Shown here piece after piece: positions 1 to 9,300 of a stretch of 64,000 nucleotides of DNA. The notes below the pieces were generated by a model. It did not search any database. It had not been told where the DNA came from and was given only the letters and a program-made list of their open reading frames with translations. Location: the NCBI RefSeq assembly GCF_000701345.1, contig NZ_KL370777.1, forward strand, positions 69,467 to 133,466. Direction: 5' to 3'. Within the stretch, counting starts at the first letter, position 1; every line of letters starts with the position of its first letter. This DNA is from Bradyrhizobium sp. URHD0069. GTDB taxonomy: Bacteria; Pseudomonadota; Alphaproteobacteria; Rhizobiales; Xanthobacteraceae. The position numbers and the translations under genes were made by a program.

Positions 1-3000
1 CTGCACCGTCCCGCTGATCGTCACCGATCCCGTTGGCGCGTCGTTGACGTTGGTCACCGCCGCCGTCGCCGCACTGGCCACGCTCTCCAGCGTGCCATGG
101 CCGTCGGTGTAGTGCGCCACCACATCGATGGTATGCCCGACATCGGCATTGCCCAGCGTATAGGTGGTGCCGGTGGCGCCGCCAATATCGATGCCGTCGC
201 GCTGCCACTGGTAGCTGATCGCCCCGAGACCATCGGCGTCCGCCAGCATGTTCGACGCCGTCAGCACCTGGTTCTCCTGCGCCGTCCCGCTGATCGTTAC
301 CGATCCGGTCGGGGGGTCGTTGACGCCGGTCAGCGTGATCGTCAGGCTCCCGGTCGAGTCCGCCCCGTGGATATCGGTGACGGTGTAGCTCGCCACCACA
401 TCCATGGTCGCACCCGCAGCAAGGTACTGGTAGGCGGCGTCGCCGGCGTCGAAGCTGTAGCTGCCGTCTGAATTGATCGTGAGGCCGGCGACCGCACCGG
501 TCTGCGCATAGGTCAGCGTCGCCGTCTCGCCATCATCGACGTCACTGTCGTCGCTCGCGACCGTACCGGTGATGGTGGTGTCCTCATAGCCCGAATTGCT
601 GCCGTCAACTGCAACCGGCGCGTCGTTGGTGCCGGTCAGCGTGATCGTCAGACTCCCGGTCGAGTACGCCCCGTGAACGTCGGTGACGGTGTAGCTCGCC
701 ACCACATCCATCGTCACACCCGCCGCCAGATGCTGGTAGGCGGCATCGCCGGCGTCGAAGCTGTAGCTGCCGTCTTCATTGATTGTGAGGCCGGCGACCG
801 CGCTGGTCTGCATATAGATCAGCGTCGCCGTCTCACCGTCATCGACGTCACTGTCGTTGCTCGCGACCGTGCCGGTGACGGTGGTGTCCTCATGGCCCGA
901 ATTGGTGTCGTCAACTGCAAGCGGCGCCTGGTTGGGGGACGTTGGCACAAAATGGACCGTCGCATCGAACGAGGTCGAGGCATCGCCGCCGTTGGCGATG
1001 CCGTCGCCATCGTTGAGCGTGAACGTCACCGTGCGGTCGACCTCGGTCGAGTCCCACGTCTCGAAGCGGATCGCTTCGGTCAATGCTTTGATCGCCGCAT
1101 CGTCGGCGTTGGCATTCAGCGTCACCGTCAGGCTGGTACCGCCAACCGACCGCGTGCCGATTAGAACGGCCGCTTCGCCGCCGTAACCGTCCGCATCGAA
1201 CATCACGATGCCGCCGCTGGCGACCGAGATGACGCCGTCGTTGGCGATCGACAGCGCATCGCCGACATGGAAACCATCCGTCACCGTCGCAGTCAACGAG
1301 CCGCCGGCGTAGTTGATGCTGTCGATATCGCTCGCCGAGACGTCATCTACGAGCGCAACCTCCGCCCCACTCGCCACGTAGATCGACGCGCGGTCTTCGC
1401 CCGTGAAGTCGGGCGCGTCGTTGATACCGGCGACGACCAGCGTCACCGTCGCGGTGTCGGTCCCGCCATGGCCATCGTCGATGGTGTAGGTGAAAGTGTC
1501 AGTCGTCGTCTCGCCTGCCTTGAGCGCCTGCAGCGCGACGGCATGCGTCGGGTCGTAGCTGATGGTCGTTCCCGACACAGTCACCAGCGCGCCGTCGGCG
1601 CTGGTCGCACTCACCGAAACGATCGTTGGGTGATCACTGGAATCAGCGTCGGCGTCATTGGCCAGCAAGGTGGAGGTCGCAATCGTCAGCGTAGAATCCT
1701 CGCCGACATTAGCATCGCTCGGCCTGCCGCCCCACTCCTCGACATAGCCGCCATGCCAGTCCGGCGTTGTCGGTACGTCGTTCCAGCCTCCGCTGCCCTG
1801 GAGGTGGAGACCTTCCGGGGGGTCATATTCCCAACCGCTGGGCTCGCCGAAGTTCCAGTTCTGGTAAACGAAGTGGGCGCCTGTCTCCGGTCCAGTCACC
1901 CATTGCCATGTCGCCACCTGAGATGCATCCGAGCTGTAGCCACCAAGCCAGCCCCCCACTCCATCCGTCAGGGCGTGAACAAAATCCTGTTCAGCCTGAC
2001 TGGTAATGGTCGCGAGATACGCGCCGTCCGATTGCGCGTCGTCGTTGGCCTCGGTCCAACTCACATTGGAAGCGACCAGCCGATAAAAATGACCGTTCGC
2101 GGAATTGAAGCTCCAGCCGCCGCCGGCAGGCGTCGATAGCGCGAGCGTGTCGTCATTCGCGACCGGCGTGTCGTTCACGCCGTTGACGTGAACGGTCAGC
2201 GTCGCCTCCGTCGTCGCCATGCCGTCAGACGTGACAATGCTGAACGTATCGCTGAAGGCGCCGGCTGGCGCCGCATTGATCGCGGTGGCATTTGGAACAT
2301 AGTTGTAGCTGCCGTTGCTGTTGACCGTCAGTGTGCCATAAACACCGGCGATGCCTGTATTGACCGCGTCGCCCGTGCCGTCGATGGCCGCATAGGACAA
2401 AGTCTGTCCAACATCCGAATCATGGCCGATCAACGCTCCGGTTACCGTGCCGAACGTGTCGGCGTAAGCCGTGTCATTGATCGTTTTATCGACATTCGCA
2501 AGCGTCGGCGCGTGGTTCGGGGCAAACACGAAATCCTGCGCGACCAGGCCGGTAGCTGTCACGCCCGTAAGCGTCAGCGAGTTTCCGTTGCCGAAATTGA
2601 TGACGGTATCTGCCCCGTACTGCGTCACGTTCAAATCGGCCAGCGAGTGGACGCCGGCGATCCCGGTCAAATCGATCTTGTCGCCTTGATTGAAGCCGGA
2701 AACCACGTCGGCGCCACCATTGTCGGCATAGACGAACGTCACTCCGGACGTAGCTGGACCAAGGTTCAGCGTGTCGTTGCCGGCGCCCAGATCGATGGTG
2801 GTGCCGTTTGCTTCTCCCAACGTCAGCGTATCGCTCGAGGCCGAGCCATGGATCGACTGGACATTGAACACACCGGCCAGCGAATTGATGCCCGCGTGCA
2901 GATTCAGCGTGTTGGTGCCGCCCTTGAGATCGACGGAAACACCGGTCACATTGTTGAGCAAGGTGAGCGTATCGCTGGACGCCGGTCCGCCAGGAAAATC

Positions 3001-6000
3001 GCTTGCGCTGATGGTCTCAACGTTCGTGACACTGACGCTGTTGATGCCATTGGCCAGCATAAGCGTGTCGTTGCCCTGGCCCAGATCGACGTTCAGCCCG
3101 TCGACCTTGTCCATCAGCGTGATGTAATTATCATCCGAGGTCCCGGCGAGGTACTCGACGCCTACCAGTTTCAAGGTTGGGAATAAACCTGCGCCCGAAG
3201 TCACTGTCAGCGTATCAACGCCTTCGGCGAGATCGACCGTGATATTGAAGGTATTCGCAAGTGTCGGCATATTGAAGGCATTCGCAAGTGTCAGCGAGTC
3301 GCCGGACGCAGTCCCCTTGATTGTTTGCACGCCGAACGCATTGGCCAGCGTATTGCTGCCGGCCGCGAGATTGAGGGTGTTGGCGCCCTGCGCCAGGTTA
3401 ATGGACACACCGCTGACATTGTTCAGCAGGGTAAGGGTGTCGTTGGATGGGGCGGCGCCGCTGAAATCGGTGCCGTTGATGTTCTGAACGTTGACCGCGC
3501 TCAGCGTATTGCTGCCGCCGGCGAGATAAATCGTATTGTTCCCCGCGCCAAGATCGACCGCGAGGCCGTCCGCATTCTTTTGCAGGGTGACCGTGTCGTC
3601 ACCCGAAGTACCGCCGACCTTCTCGACATCGGCGAGATTGAGAGAATAGGAGCCCGGCGATCCCAGCAGCACCGTATCGCCCGTACCGGCGCCGAGATCG
3701 ATCAGAAGGCCGTTCATAGCCGAGTTGACACGGACGAAATCGTTCGCGCCGCCCGTCCGCGTCGTTACGGAATTTAGCGGGATCCCCTGGGTGAGCGCCG
3801 CAAGATCGATCGGGCTGACTGAGGTCCCCGACGCAACGAGAACGGTGCCGTCGGTAAACTGCAAAGCCTCGACATTGGAAAGAGTGTCGGTGCCGTCCCT
3901 GCCGGCAGCCGCATCCGTGACCTGGATTTGTCCCGCACTGAACGAGATCGAATAGTTCGCCATCGCTCCGGAAAACACCGCGAGGTCGGTGCCGGCACCG
4001 CCGTCGATGGCATCGTTGCCGCCGCCGCCAGTGAGGATGTTCGCCGCATCGTCTCCGGTAATGCTGTCGGCAAATGCCGATCCGGCCACCGCGTTGACGG
4101 TGCCTAGCGTTATGGTGTCCTTGCCGATCCCCGCGAGATCAAGTGTGGTCCCGGCTGCATAATCGGCTGAGTCCCGCGCCGAGCCGGTTGCGAGATTGAC
4201 GGTCACACCTGCCAGTGCATTGTAAAACGCGACCTTGGTGTTGCCGTTGCCCGAAATGAAATCGTCGCCATCCATGCCTTCGAATTCGTTGAAGGTTCCG
4301 AACGATCCGGCATTGGTGCTGGCGCCACCAAATCCGGCCGCGTTGTAGATATCGTTGAAATTGGTTCCGCGGACCCCTTCAATCGATTTCAAGATATCGC
4401 TGCCGACAGCAGCGATGCCGAGAGCATCGATGCCAACGACCGTGCCTAGCGCCAGGTTGACGGTGATGCCGCCGGCGCCGCGGTCTGCAATGGTCGAGGA
4501 ATAAATCGCGCGATCGAATCCGCCGCGGCCGTCGATGGTGTCATCGCCACCACCACCGGTGAAGTTCTCAGCGGTTCCCAAGGGGTTGTTGCTACCGTAA
4601 AGAAAATCCTCGTATTCGGATCCGCGAACGCCGTTGACTCCACTGAAGGTGTCGACGCCGATGCCAGCGGCATCGCCTGCGGCGGTACTGTGGGCATTGC
4701 CAGCGGCGATATCGACCGTGACGCCCGCCAAGGTGTTCGTATATTCAACGGTAGTGAGGTTATTGCCGGTGATGACATCGTTGCCGCCCATGCCTTCAAA
4801 TTGATTGAAGGCACCAAGACTGCCGACATTGGCGCCGCTGCTGCCGAAGCCCGCCGCATTATAGTTGTCGTTGAAGTCGGTACCCCGGATGGCCTCGATC
4901 GAACGCAGGGTGTCATTGCCGACCGATGAGTCGCCAAGCACGGTACCGGCCGCCATGTCGACGGTAATCCCGCCGGTAACCGTGTTATCTACGAGCGGCT
5001 TATACACCACGAGGTCGTAGCCAGCCCGGCCGTCGATGCAATCATCGCCTGCGCCACCGTAGAAGACGTCAACGCCTTTCTGGTCATCGTTGCCGCTTAA
5101 ACGATCAGCGAAGGCGGAGCCACGAACTCCAGTCACGCCGCTGAAGTCGTCATTGCCGACCCCGGCAACGTCACCCAGCGCCGTACCGTGGCCGGTCCCG
5201 GCCGCTAGATCCACCGTGACGCCGGCTGACGCATGATCATAGGCAATCTGCGTGGCGCCATTGCCGATGATGTGATCGTCGCCGCCCAGACCCTCGAAAA
5301 AATTGGTGATTGAGCCGCTGAAACGACCCGCCGTCGGAACGCTGCCGGCATTGTTGCTGGTATTAGAAAAACCCGTCGCATCGAACGTATCGTCGAAATT
5401 GCTTCCCACTATATATTCGATCGATTGCAGCGTATCCGTGCCGATCGACGCGAGGTCGTCGGCCGCGGTGCCATGAACTGTGCCCGCGGCAAGATGGACC
5501 GTAATCCCCGCCGTCGCATCGGCGTAGAGCGCCTTGTCGCGGCCGCCGCCACCTTGCAGCTGGTCGTTGCCGCCGAAACCTTCGAATACGTCATTCCCGG
5601 GCGTGCCCACGAGAATGTTGTTGCTGTCATCGCCGAGGATCGCGCCTGCGACAGGCACAAAATTGACGACACCTGTAAAAACGTTGCTGAGGTTGTGAAG
5701 CACACTGCCATCGTTGGCCTGGATCGAGAATGTCGGGGCCGTGAAGCTACCTCCCTGGACAAACCGGGCGTGGCCGGCGGCGAGATCCGCGGTGGTAAAG
5801 GTTGTGGCGTCGACCCAGGTGCTGCCGTCGAGCACCTGAAACTTGTCGCCGGAACTGACGTTCGAAACCGCAAACGTCAGGTCCGTGTTGTCCGGATCGA
5901 TTACGCCAATATTGCTCGCCGTGACCAGCACCGTGCCGCCCTGAGACACCGTCAAAGTAGCCGCTGTAATCGTCGGCGCGTCGTTGACGCCAACGATGGT

Positions 6001-7539
6001 CACCGTCAAAAATTGGTGGATGGTGTCCGGTCCGGAACTCACGTCGAAACTGACGGTGACGACGACCTGATCGTCCGCCTTGAGGAAGGCGAAGCTTGGG
6101 GAATTATAAGTAACATCGCCGGTCGCCTGATTCAGAAGCACAAGGCTCTTGAGATCAACTCCAGCCGGTGCGTAAGCCGGGCCGACAGCGGAGACAATCC
6201 TGCCGCTGCCTGGAACGTATTTCACGACGACGTCATTGGGATCGGGATCAGTGCCCGTCACCTGATCCGGAATCCTGATTATGGGGTCGGCGACGACCGG
6301 CGTGATTACATTGACCACCGGCGTCACGTTGAATGTCGGCGGCGTGTTCAGCGGGGTTATGATGACGTCAACCGTCTTGACGATGGGTACATCGGGATTT
6401 GCGGGGTTAGGAGCATTGTAGTTGATCGGCGCAGGCGTCGGCGTGCCGGTCGGATTGAGAGGCACCTTTTCCGGGGGCGACGGCGGAGGAACGACGGGGT
6501 TGGGCGGAGTCGAGCCGTTGGGTGTGGTGCCCTGGGGATTGGCGCTGGGCGTATAGTTCGGGAAATATTGACCCAGCGCCGCATCGATGATCGCCTTCGC
6601 TTCGGGCGCGAGCTGGGTTACCTGCGCCACAGAAAGATTGCCGTTCGCGCTGTAGCTGGTGACCTCTCCGGCTCGGCTGATCGTTGCGATCGGATTCGAG
6701 TAGGTCAAATCGTTCTTGGCATACAATACATAGGAGCCGACCGTGCCGTTCGGCTCCTGCAGAACCTGGAATTTGACGGGAATCGATGATTGCGTACCAG
6801 TATTGGGATCTGTAACGGGAATTTCGAATCCGATTTCCACCAGCACCGCGGTGCCGCGGATGCCCATAGTTGCGACCGGCGTTGTAACCTTCATGTCGCC
6901 GTGTTTTGCGGTCTCGCCGGCGACGAACGAGATGGTCCCCGCCACCAGACTGAGCAGCGAGGAATTGTTCGACCCGTTGGCGTCGTAGACCATGTCGTTG
7001 AGCACCATTCTCGCATTCGACGAGAGAGCGAATACGGTGCCGTCGATGAAGGTGATGCCGAGCATCGAGTCGGAGCCGGCCTGAACCACGTCGCCTTTTT
7101 CGACGTTGTCGCCGTTGTTCAGGATGATCGAGACGCCGTTACGAATGGCAGTCGCGGTGCCGACGAGCTTGGTAACATGGCCGATGACCTTGCCGGCGCT
7201 CGCGCTGCCGTCGGCCTGCGCATATTGGACGTGCCCCGTCAGCGCGTTGACGATGTCGCCGGTGAGATGGGCGCCATCGGGGGACGACAAGGCAGCCCGC
7301 TTCTCGCCCTTGAAGTAGTCCTGCAGGACCAGTTCGTGATCGTCCTTGGAAAGGATCAGGTCAAGGCCGGACCGCTTGAAATCTCCGTTGAAAAGCAGCT
7401 GGACGTCAGGGACGATAATGGCGTCCGACGGGGCATGCCCGGCAGACGCAGAAAGGGTCTCGACGTGGACGTGGGCATGGGAAAGCGAGCCTGGGACGTC
7501 AGCAGGCAGCTTGGCGTCAAATTTGCCAGCAAAATTCAA
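1..7539 (-). CDS. Giant RTX/VCBS adhesin with FecR and C-type lectin domains (C-terminus beyond the left edge)
   Basis: One uninterrupted frame of 2513 codons with no stop before the window edge. Residues 117-235 resemble a FecR domain (motif TPVATMGIRGTA near 220). A Pro-rich linker follows near 335-380, then a long series of haemolysin-type calcium-binding units (GGxGxD-like, such as FEGFGGNDQLQGGGG near 645) up to about residue 1650. A C-type lectin domain lies at about 1806-1935 (WTEAN, EPS and WND motifs; no disulfide cysteines). VCBS/cadherin-like repeats run from 1935 on, two of them nearly identical 102-residue units. Family knowledge: such proteins are exported by type I secretion through a C-terminal signal, which would lie outside the window, and mediate surface adhesion or biofilm. 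No ATG occurs in the first 150 codons; the chosen start is TTG at 7539, with GGTGG just upstream and an in-frame stop at 7558-7560. Substrate and carbohydrate target are unknown. Confidence 0.9.
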   Translation of the reverse strand, partial: MNFAGKFDAKLPADVPGSLSHAHVHVETLSASAGHAPSDAIIVPDVQLLFNGDFKRSGLDLILSKDDHELVLQDYFKGEKRAALSSPDGAHLTGDIVNALTGHVQYAQADGSASAGKVIGHVTKLVGTATAIRNGVSIILNNGDNVEKGDVVQAGSDSMLGITFIDGTVFALSSNARMVLNDMVYDANGSNNSSLLSLVAGTISFVAGETAKHGDMKVTTPVATMGIRGTAVLVEIGFEIPVTDPNTGTQSSIPVKFQVLQEPNGTVGSYVLYAKNDLTYSNPIATISRAGEVTSYSANGNLSVAQVTQLAPEAKAIIDAALGQYFPNYTPSANPQGTTPNGSTPPNPVVPPPSPPEKVPLNPTGTPTPAPINYNAPNPANPDVPIVKTVDVIITPLNTPPTFNVTPVVNVITPVVADPIIRIPDQVTGTDPDPNDVVVKYVPGSGRIVSAVGPAYAPAGVDLKSLVLLNQATGDVTYNSPSFAFLKADDQVVVTVSFDVSSGPDTIHQFLTVTIVGVNDAPTITAATLTVSQGGTVLVTASNIGVIDPDNTDLTFAVSNVSSGDKFQVLDGSTWVDATTFTTADLAAGHARFVQGGSFTAPTFSIQANDGSVLHNLSNVFTGVVNFVPVAGAILGDDSNNILVGTPGNDVFEGFGGNDQLQGGGGRDKALYADATAGITVHLAAGTVHGTAADDLASIGTDTLQSIEYIVGSNFDDTFDATGFSNTSNNAGSVPTAGRFSGSITNFFEGLGGDDHIIGNGATQIAYDHASAGVTVDLAAGTGHGTALGDVAGVGNDDFSGVTGVRGSAFADRLSGNDDQKGVDVFYGGAGDDCIDGRAGYDLVVYKPLVDNTVTGGITVDMAAGTVLGDSSVGNDTLRSIEAIRGTDFNDNYNAAGFGSSGANVGSLGAFNQFEGMGGNDVITGNNLTTVEYTNTLAGVTVDIAAGNAHSTAAGDAAGIGVDTFSGVNGVRGSEYEDFLYGSNNPLGTAENFTGGGGDDTIDGRGGFDRAIYSSTIADRGAGGITVNLALGTVVGIDALGIAAVGSDILKSIEGVRGTNFNDIYNAAGFGGASTNAGSFGTFNEFEGMDGDDFISGNGNTKVAFYNALAGVTVNLATGSARDSADYAAGTTLDLAGIGKDTITLGTVNAVAGSAFADSITGDDAANILTGGGGNDAIDGGAGTDLAVFSGAMANYSISFSAGQIQVTDAAAGRDGTDTLSNVEALQFTDGTVLVASGTSVSPIDLAALTQGIPLNSVTTRTGGANDFVRVNSAMNGLLIDLGAGTGDTVLLGSPGSYSLNLADVEKVGGTSGDDTVTLQKNADGLAVDLGAGNNTIYLAGGSNTLSAVNVQNINGTDFSGAAPSNDTLTLLNNVSGVSINLAQGANTLNLAAGSNTLANAFGVQTIKGTASGDSLTLANAFNMPTLANTFNITVDLAEGVDTLTVTSGAGLFPTLKLVGVEYLAGTSDDNYITLMDKVDGLNVDLGQGNDTLMLANGINSVSVTNVETISASDFPGGPASSDTLTLLNNVTGVSVDLKGGTNTLNLHAGINSLAGVFNVQSIHGSASSDTLTLGEANGTTIDLGAGNDTLNLGPATSGVTFVYADNGGADVVSGFNQGDKIDLTGIAGVHSLADLNVTQYGADTVINFGNGNSLTLTGVTATGLVAQDFVFAPNHAPTLANVDKTINDTAYADTFGTVTGALIGHDSDVGQTLSYAAIDGTGDAVNTGIAGVYGTLTVNSNGSYNYVPNATAINAAPAGAFSDTFSIVTSDGMATTEATLTVHVNGVNDTPVANDDTLALSTPAGGGWSFNSANGHFYRLVASNVSWTEANDDAQSDGAYLATITSQAEQDFVHALTDGVGGWLGGYSSDASQVATWQWVTGPETGAHFVYQNWNFGEPSGWEYDPPEGLHLQGSGGWNDVPTTPDWHGGYVEEWGGRPSDANVGEDSTLTIATSTLLANDADADSSDHPTIVSVSATSADGALVTVSGTTISYDPTHAVALQALKAGETTTDTFTYTIDDGHGGTDTATVTLVVAGINDAPDFTGEDRASIYVASGAEVALVDDVSASDIDSINYAGGSLTATVTDGFHVGDALSIANDGVISVASGGIVMFDADGYGGEAAVLIGTRSVGGTSLTVTLNANADDAAIKALTEAIRFETWDSTEVDRTVTFTLNDGDGIANGGDASTSFDATVHFVPTSPNQAPLAVDDTNSGHEDTTVTGTVASNDSDVDDGETATLIYMQTSAVAGLTINEDGSYSFDAGDAAYQHLAAGVTMDVVASYTVTDVHGAYSTGSLTITLTGTNDAPVAVDGSNSGYEDTTITGTVASDDSDVDDGETATLTYAQTGAVAGLTINSDGSYSFDAGDAAYQYLAAGATMDVVASYTVTDIHGADSTGSLTITLTGVNDPPTGSVTISGTAQENQVLTASNMLADADGLGAISYQWQRDGIDIGGATGTTYTLGNADVGHTIDVVAHYTDGHGTLESVASAATAAVTNVNDAPTGSVTISGTVQ
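331..942 (-). repeat. Two tandem near-identical 306-bp VCBS-repeat units inside the adhesin gene
   Basis: The stretch starting at 331 (cagcgtgatcgtcag) recurs at 637 with an offset of exactly 306 bp, i.e. 102 codons. The second unit continues to about 942, with only scattered differences. A different Ig-like unit (ISGTAQENQVLTAS versus ISGTVQ) begins to repeat between about 305 and the left edge. Tandem units this similar suggest recent expansion or homogenisation. Confidence 0.85.
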
Positions 7540-8152
7540 AGGGCCACCAAAAAAAGGTTAATACTTAAATAACTTCGAAGTCTAAAAGCCTGCATACCAT
7601 CGTGAACCGTATTGCGAAACCATCCCTTGCTTGGGCAAGTCTTGTGCAAGCTTCGCTTTGGCAGGACGCTGCGAAATATCTGCTCGCTCAAAGCTTGAGC
7701 GCTGATGTATTCAGAGCGGTTTCGGGCAGATATACGCGGCCTTGGTAATAAGAGATCAGGCCGGCTAATGTAGTTTGTCCTATAGAATGGGTACCTATAC
7801 TTGTATCATCTCTTTCCCTGCATCACCTTACAGGAATATTCCGTCAAATTTCCCAACCAAAACTATGATCTAGATAAACAGGGCGAGCTGTTCCGCCAAA
7901 TTAGCCATATCCAGTGGAAATCAACGAAAAAATAACCATGACACGCCTGTTCGGCCCCTGGCAATGCGCTTTTGCTCCCAGAACAGGCGATCCATAAAAT
8001 TTTCAACAAACTAGCGAGACGGATTTCAGGCTGTTTCGCGCTTTCCAGCCCAAGTCGGCCGACCTTAAGCAGAATAAAAGCCCCGCCGCCCATCATCCCC
8101 TGCGAAACGATCCGGTCACGAGCGGGTTAATGAGCCTCGCCGAAGCCCGGAC
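7540..8152. other. AT-richer divergent intergenic region between adhesin and protease
   Basis: About 610 bp with no convincing gene; short open frames on both strands lack ribosome sites and known domains. It is visibly more AT-rich than its flanks and separates two divergently transcribed genes, so it should hold both promoters. It contains a 17-bp palindrome at 7685-7701. I cannot assign -10/-35 elements confidently. Confidence 0.7.
7685..7701. promoter_or_regulatory. 17-bp palindrome, possible operator
   Basis: CGCTCAA-AGC-TTGAGCG has perfect 7-bp arms with a 3-bp centre. It lies about 146 bp upstream of the adhesin start and about 450 bp upstream of the protease gene. There is no T tract, so a terminator is unlikely. 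The binding protein is unknown. Confidence 0.35.
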
Positions 8153-8962
8153 ATGGGGCGTCAGATGGGGATATCAGGTCACTCGCACGCATGGCGTGCC
8201 GTTGTACTCGGTTGCGGCATGGCTTGGTTCGGGCCGGCAGCAGACCTCGCAGCCGGCACGCTCGATTCGAGGGAATCAACAGAACTGGCCGGAAGATCCG
8301 CCGAACCGTTCGGGCTTTTCGTTTCAACCTTGTCGGCGGGAGCGTTGCGGGAAAAATGGCTGGGGGTTGAGCGCAAGCTCGACGACGAACGGGTGCAGCT
8401 GGCGCTTTGCGAGGGCGACCGTGATCGCTGCGTGTCTCCGGCCGCCCTGCAATTTCTCGCCATCGTGGACAATGCGAGAGGCCGTGAGGGACGTGCCCGC
8501 CTTGGCGAGATCAATCGCGCGATCAACCTGGCGATCAGGTCAATGAGCGATCTGGCTCAGTACGGCTCGATCGACGTCTGGAGTTCGCCGCTCGTCACAT
8601 TCGCGAACGGCGCCGGGGATTGCGAAGACTACGCGATCGCAAAATTGGTCGCATTGCGCCAGGCCGGCATCTCGCCGGACGATCTGCGGATCGTGATCAT
8701 GCGCGACACCATCCGCGGTGAGGACCACGCCGTCACGGCCGCGCGGCTGGACGGGCAGTGGCTCACGCTGGACAACCGCCACATGGCGATGATCGAGGAC
8801 GCGCATATCAGGAACTACCGGCCGTTGTTTGTCATCGACCAGGCGGGCGTCATGCAGTATGTCGACACACCCCTGCTAGCGATCGCACCGCAGCCTGATC
8901 TCGCGCCCTCCATAGCGCTGACCTTGGCTGTCCAGCCCGGCTTGATCTCATCTTCGAACTAG
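8153..8962 (+). CDS. LapG-type bacterial transglutaminase-like cysteine protease (BTLCP family)
   Basis: 269 residues. The N-terminal segment, up to about residue 34 and ending in AADLAAG, can serve as a signal peptide. The BTLCP core runs from about 60 to 245. The catalytic triad is visible as C157 (GAGDCEDYA), H192 (GEDHAV) and D207 (TLDNR), as in Pseudomonas LapG. Known role of the family: a periplasmic protease that cleaves the N-terminal region of giant RTX adhesins and releases them from the cell surface, usually restrained by a c-di-GMP-binding LapD partner. No lapD-like gene is visible here. Its position divergent from a giant adhesin gene supports the adhesin as substrate, which is inference. 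ATG at 8153 is used; an ATG at 8165 is an alternative. Confidence 0.85.
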   Translation: MGRQMGISGHSHAWRAVVLGCGMAWFGPAADLAAGTLDSRESTELAGRSAEPFGLFVSTLSAGALREKWLGVERKLDDERVQLALCEGDRDRCVSPAALQFLAIVDNARGREGRARLGEINRAINLAIRSMSDLAQYGSIDVWSSPLVTFANGAGDCEDYAIAKLVALRQAGISPDDLRIVIMRDTIRGEDHAVTAARLDGQWLTLDNRHMAMIEDAHIRNYRPLFVIDQAGVMQYVDTPLLAIAPQPDLAPSIALTLAVQPGLISSSN

Positions 8963-9230
8963 AATGGCGAACCGGACCGGAAAAGACGCGCACAACGCTT
9001 CCGGGGTTTAGCCCTGAGGCGGCGAGACGGTCCTCAAAGAGATTGACGCTCGGGCGGCTGGCCTCAGCTATCTTCCGCCGCGTGAGCCGACGATCCTCGG
9101 ATGTGCTGCTGAAGGTGCTTCGGAAGCGATAATAAGCCGTTTGCTCAGGGCGGTTGAATACACGCGCGCGTCGGCGCGACAGCCGATGTTACCTCTTGCG
9201 GCGGAGGCGGTGCGCCCGAAGATGCAGGCC
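8963..9230. other. Intergenic region with no recognised gene
   Basis: Lies between the protease gene and the terminator of the livK-like gene. A short open frame crossing it has no ribosome site or domain. I see nothing else in it. Confidence 0.6.
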
Positions 9231-9275
9231 TCGAAAAATCGGGAGGGCTGCATGCGGGACCCGCGCGCAGCCCTC
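9231..9275 (-). terminator. Rho-independent terminator of the LIV-type ABC operon
   Basis: On the minus strand a perfect 9-bp stem GAGGGCTGC/GCAGCCCTC (9275-9267 and 9251-9243, 15-nt loop) is followed by CCGATTTTT. It sits 26 bp after the stop of the livK-like gene, the last gene of the operon. Confidence 0.8.
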
Positions 9276-9300
9276 GGTCCTTGCGAGCCAAAGGTTCTCG

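Noticed and set aside
331-942. Possible CRISPR array because of regular repeats
   Set aside because: The repeats are 306 bp, in frame and encode VCBS domains; no short palindromic repeat-spacer pattern is present anywhere in the window.
5425-6789. Long plus-strand open frame of 454 codons
   Set aside because: Exactly antisense to the giant adhesin frame; Arg/Asp/Val-rich sequence with no domain. A shadow of the real gene. The same applies to 1267-2139, 2188-3186 and 6790-7572.
7863-8096. Minus-strand 77-codon frame in the adhesin/protease intergenic region
   Set aside because: Composition unlike neighbouring genes and no ribosome site or family match; the region is better explained as promoter DNA.
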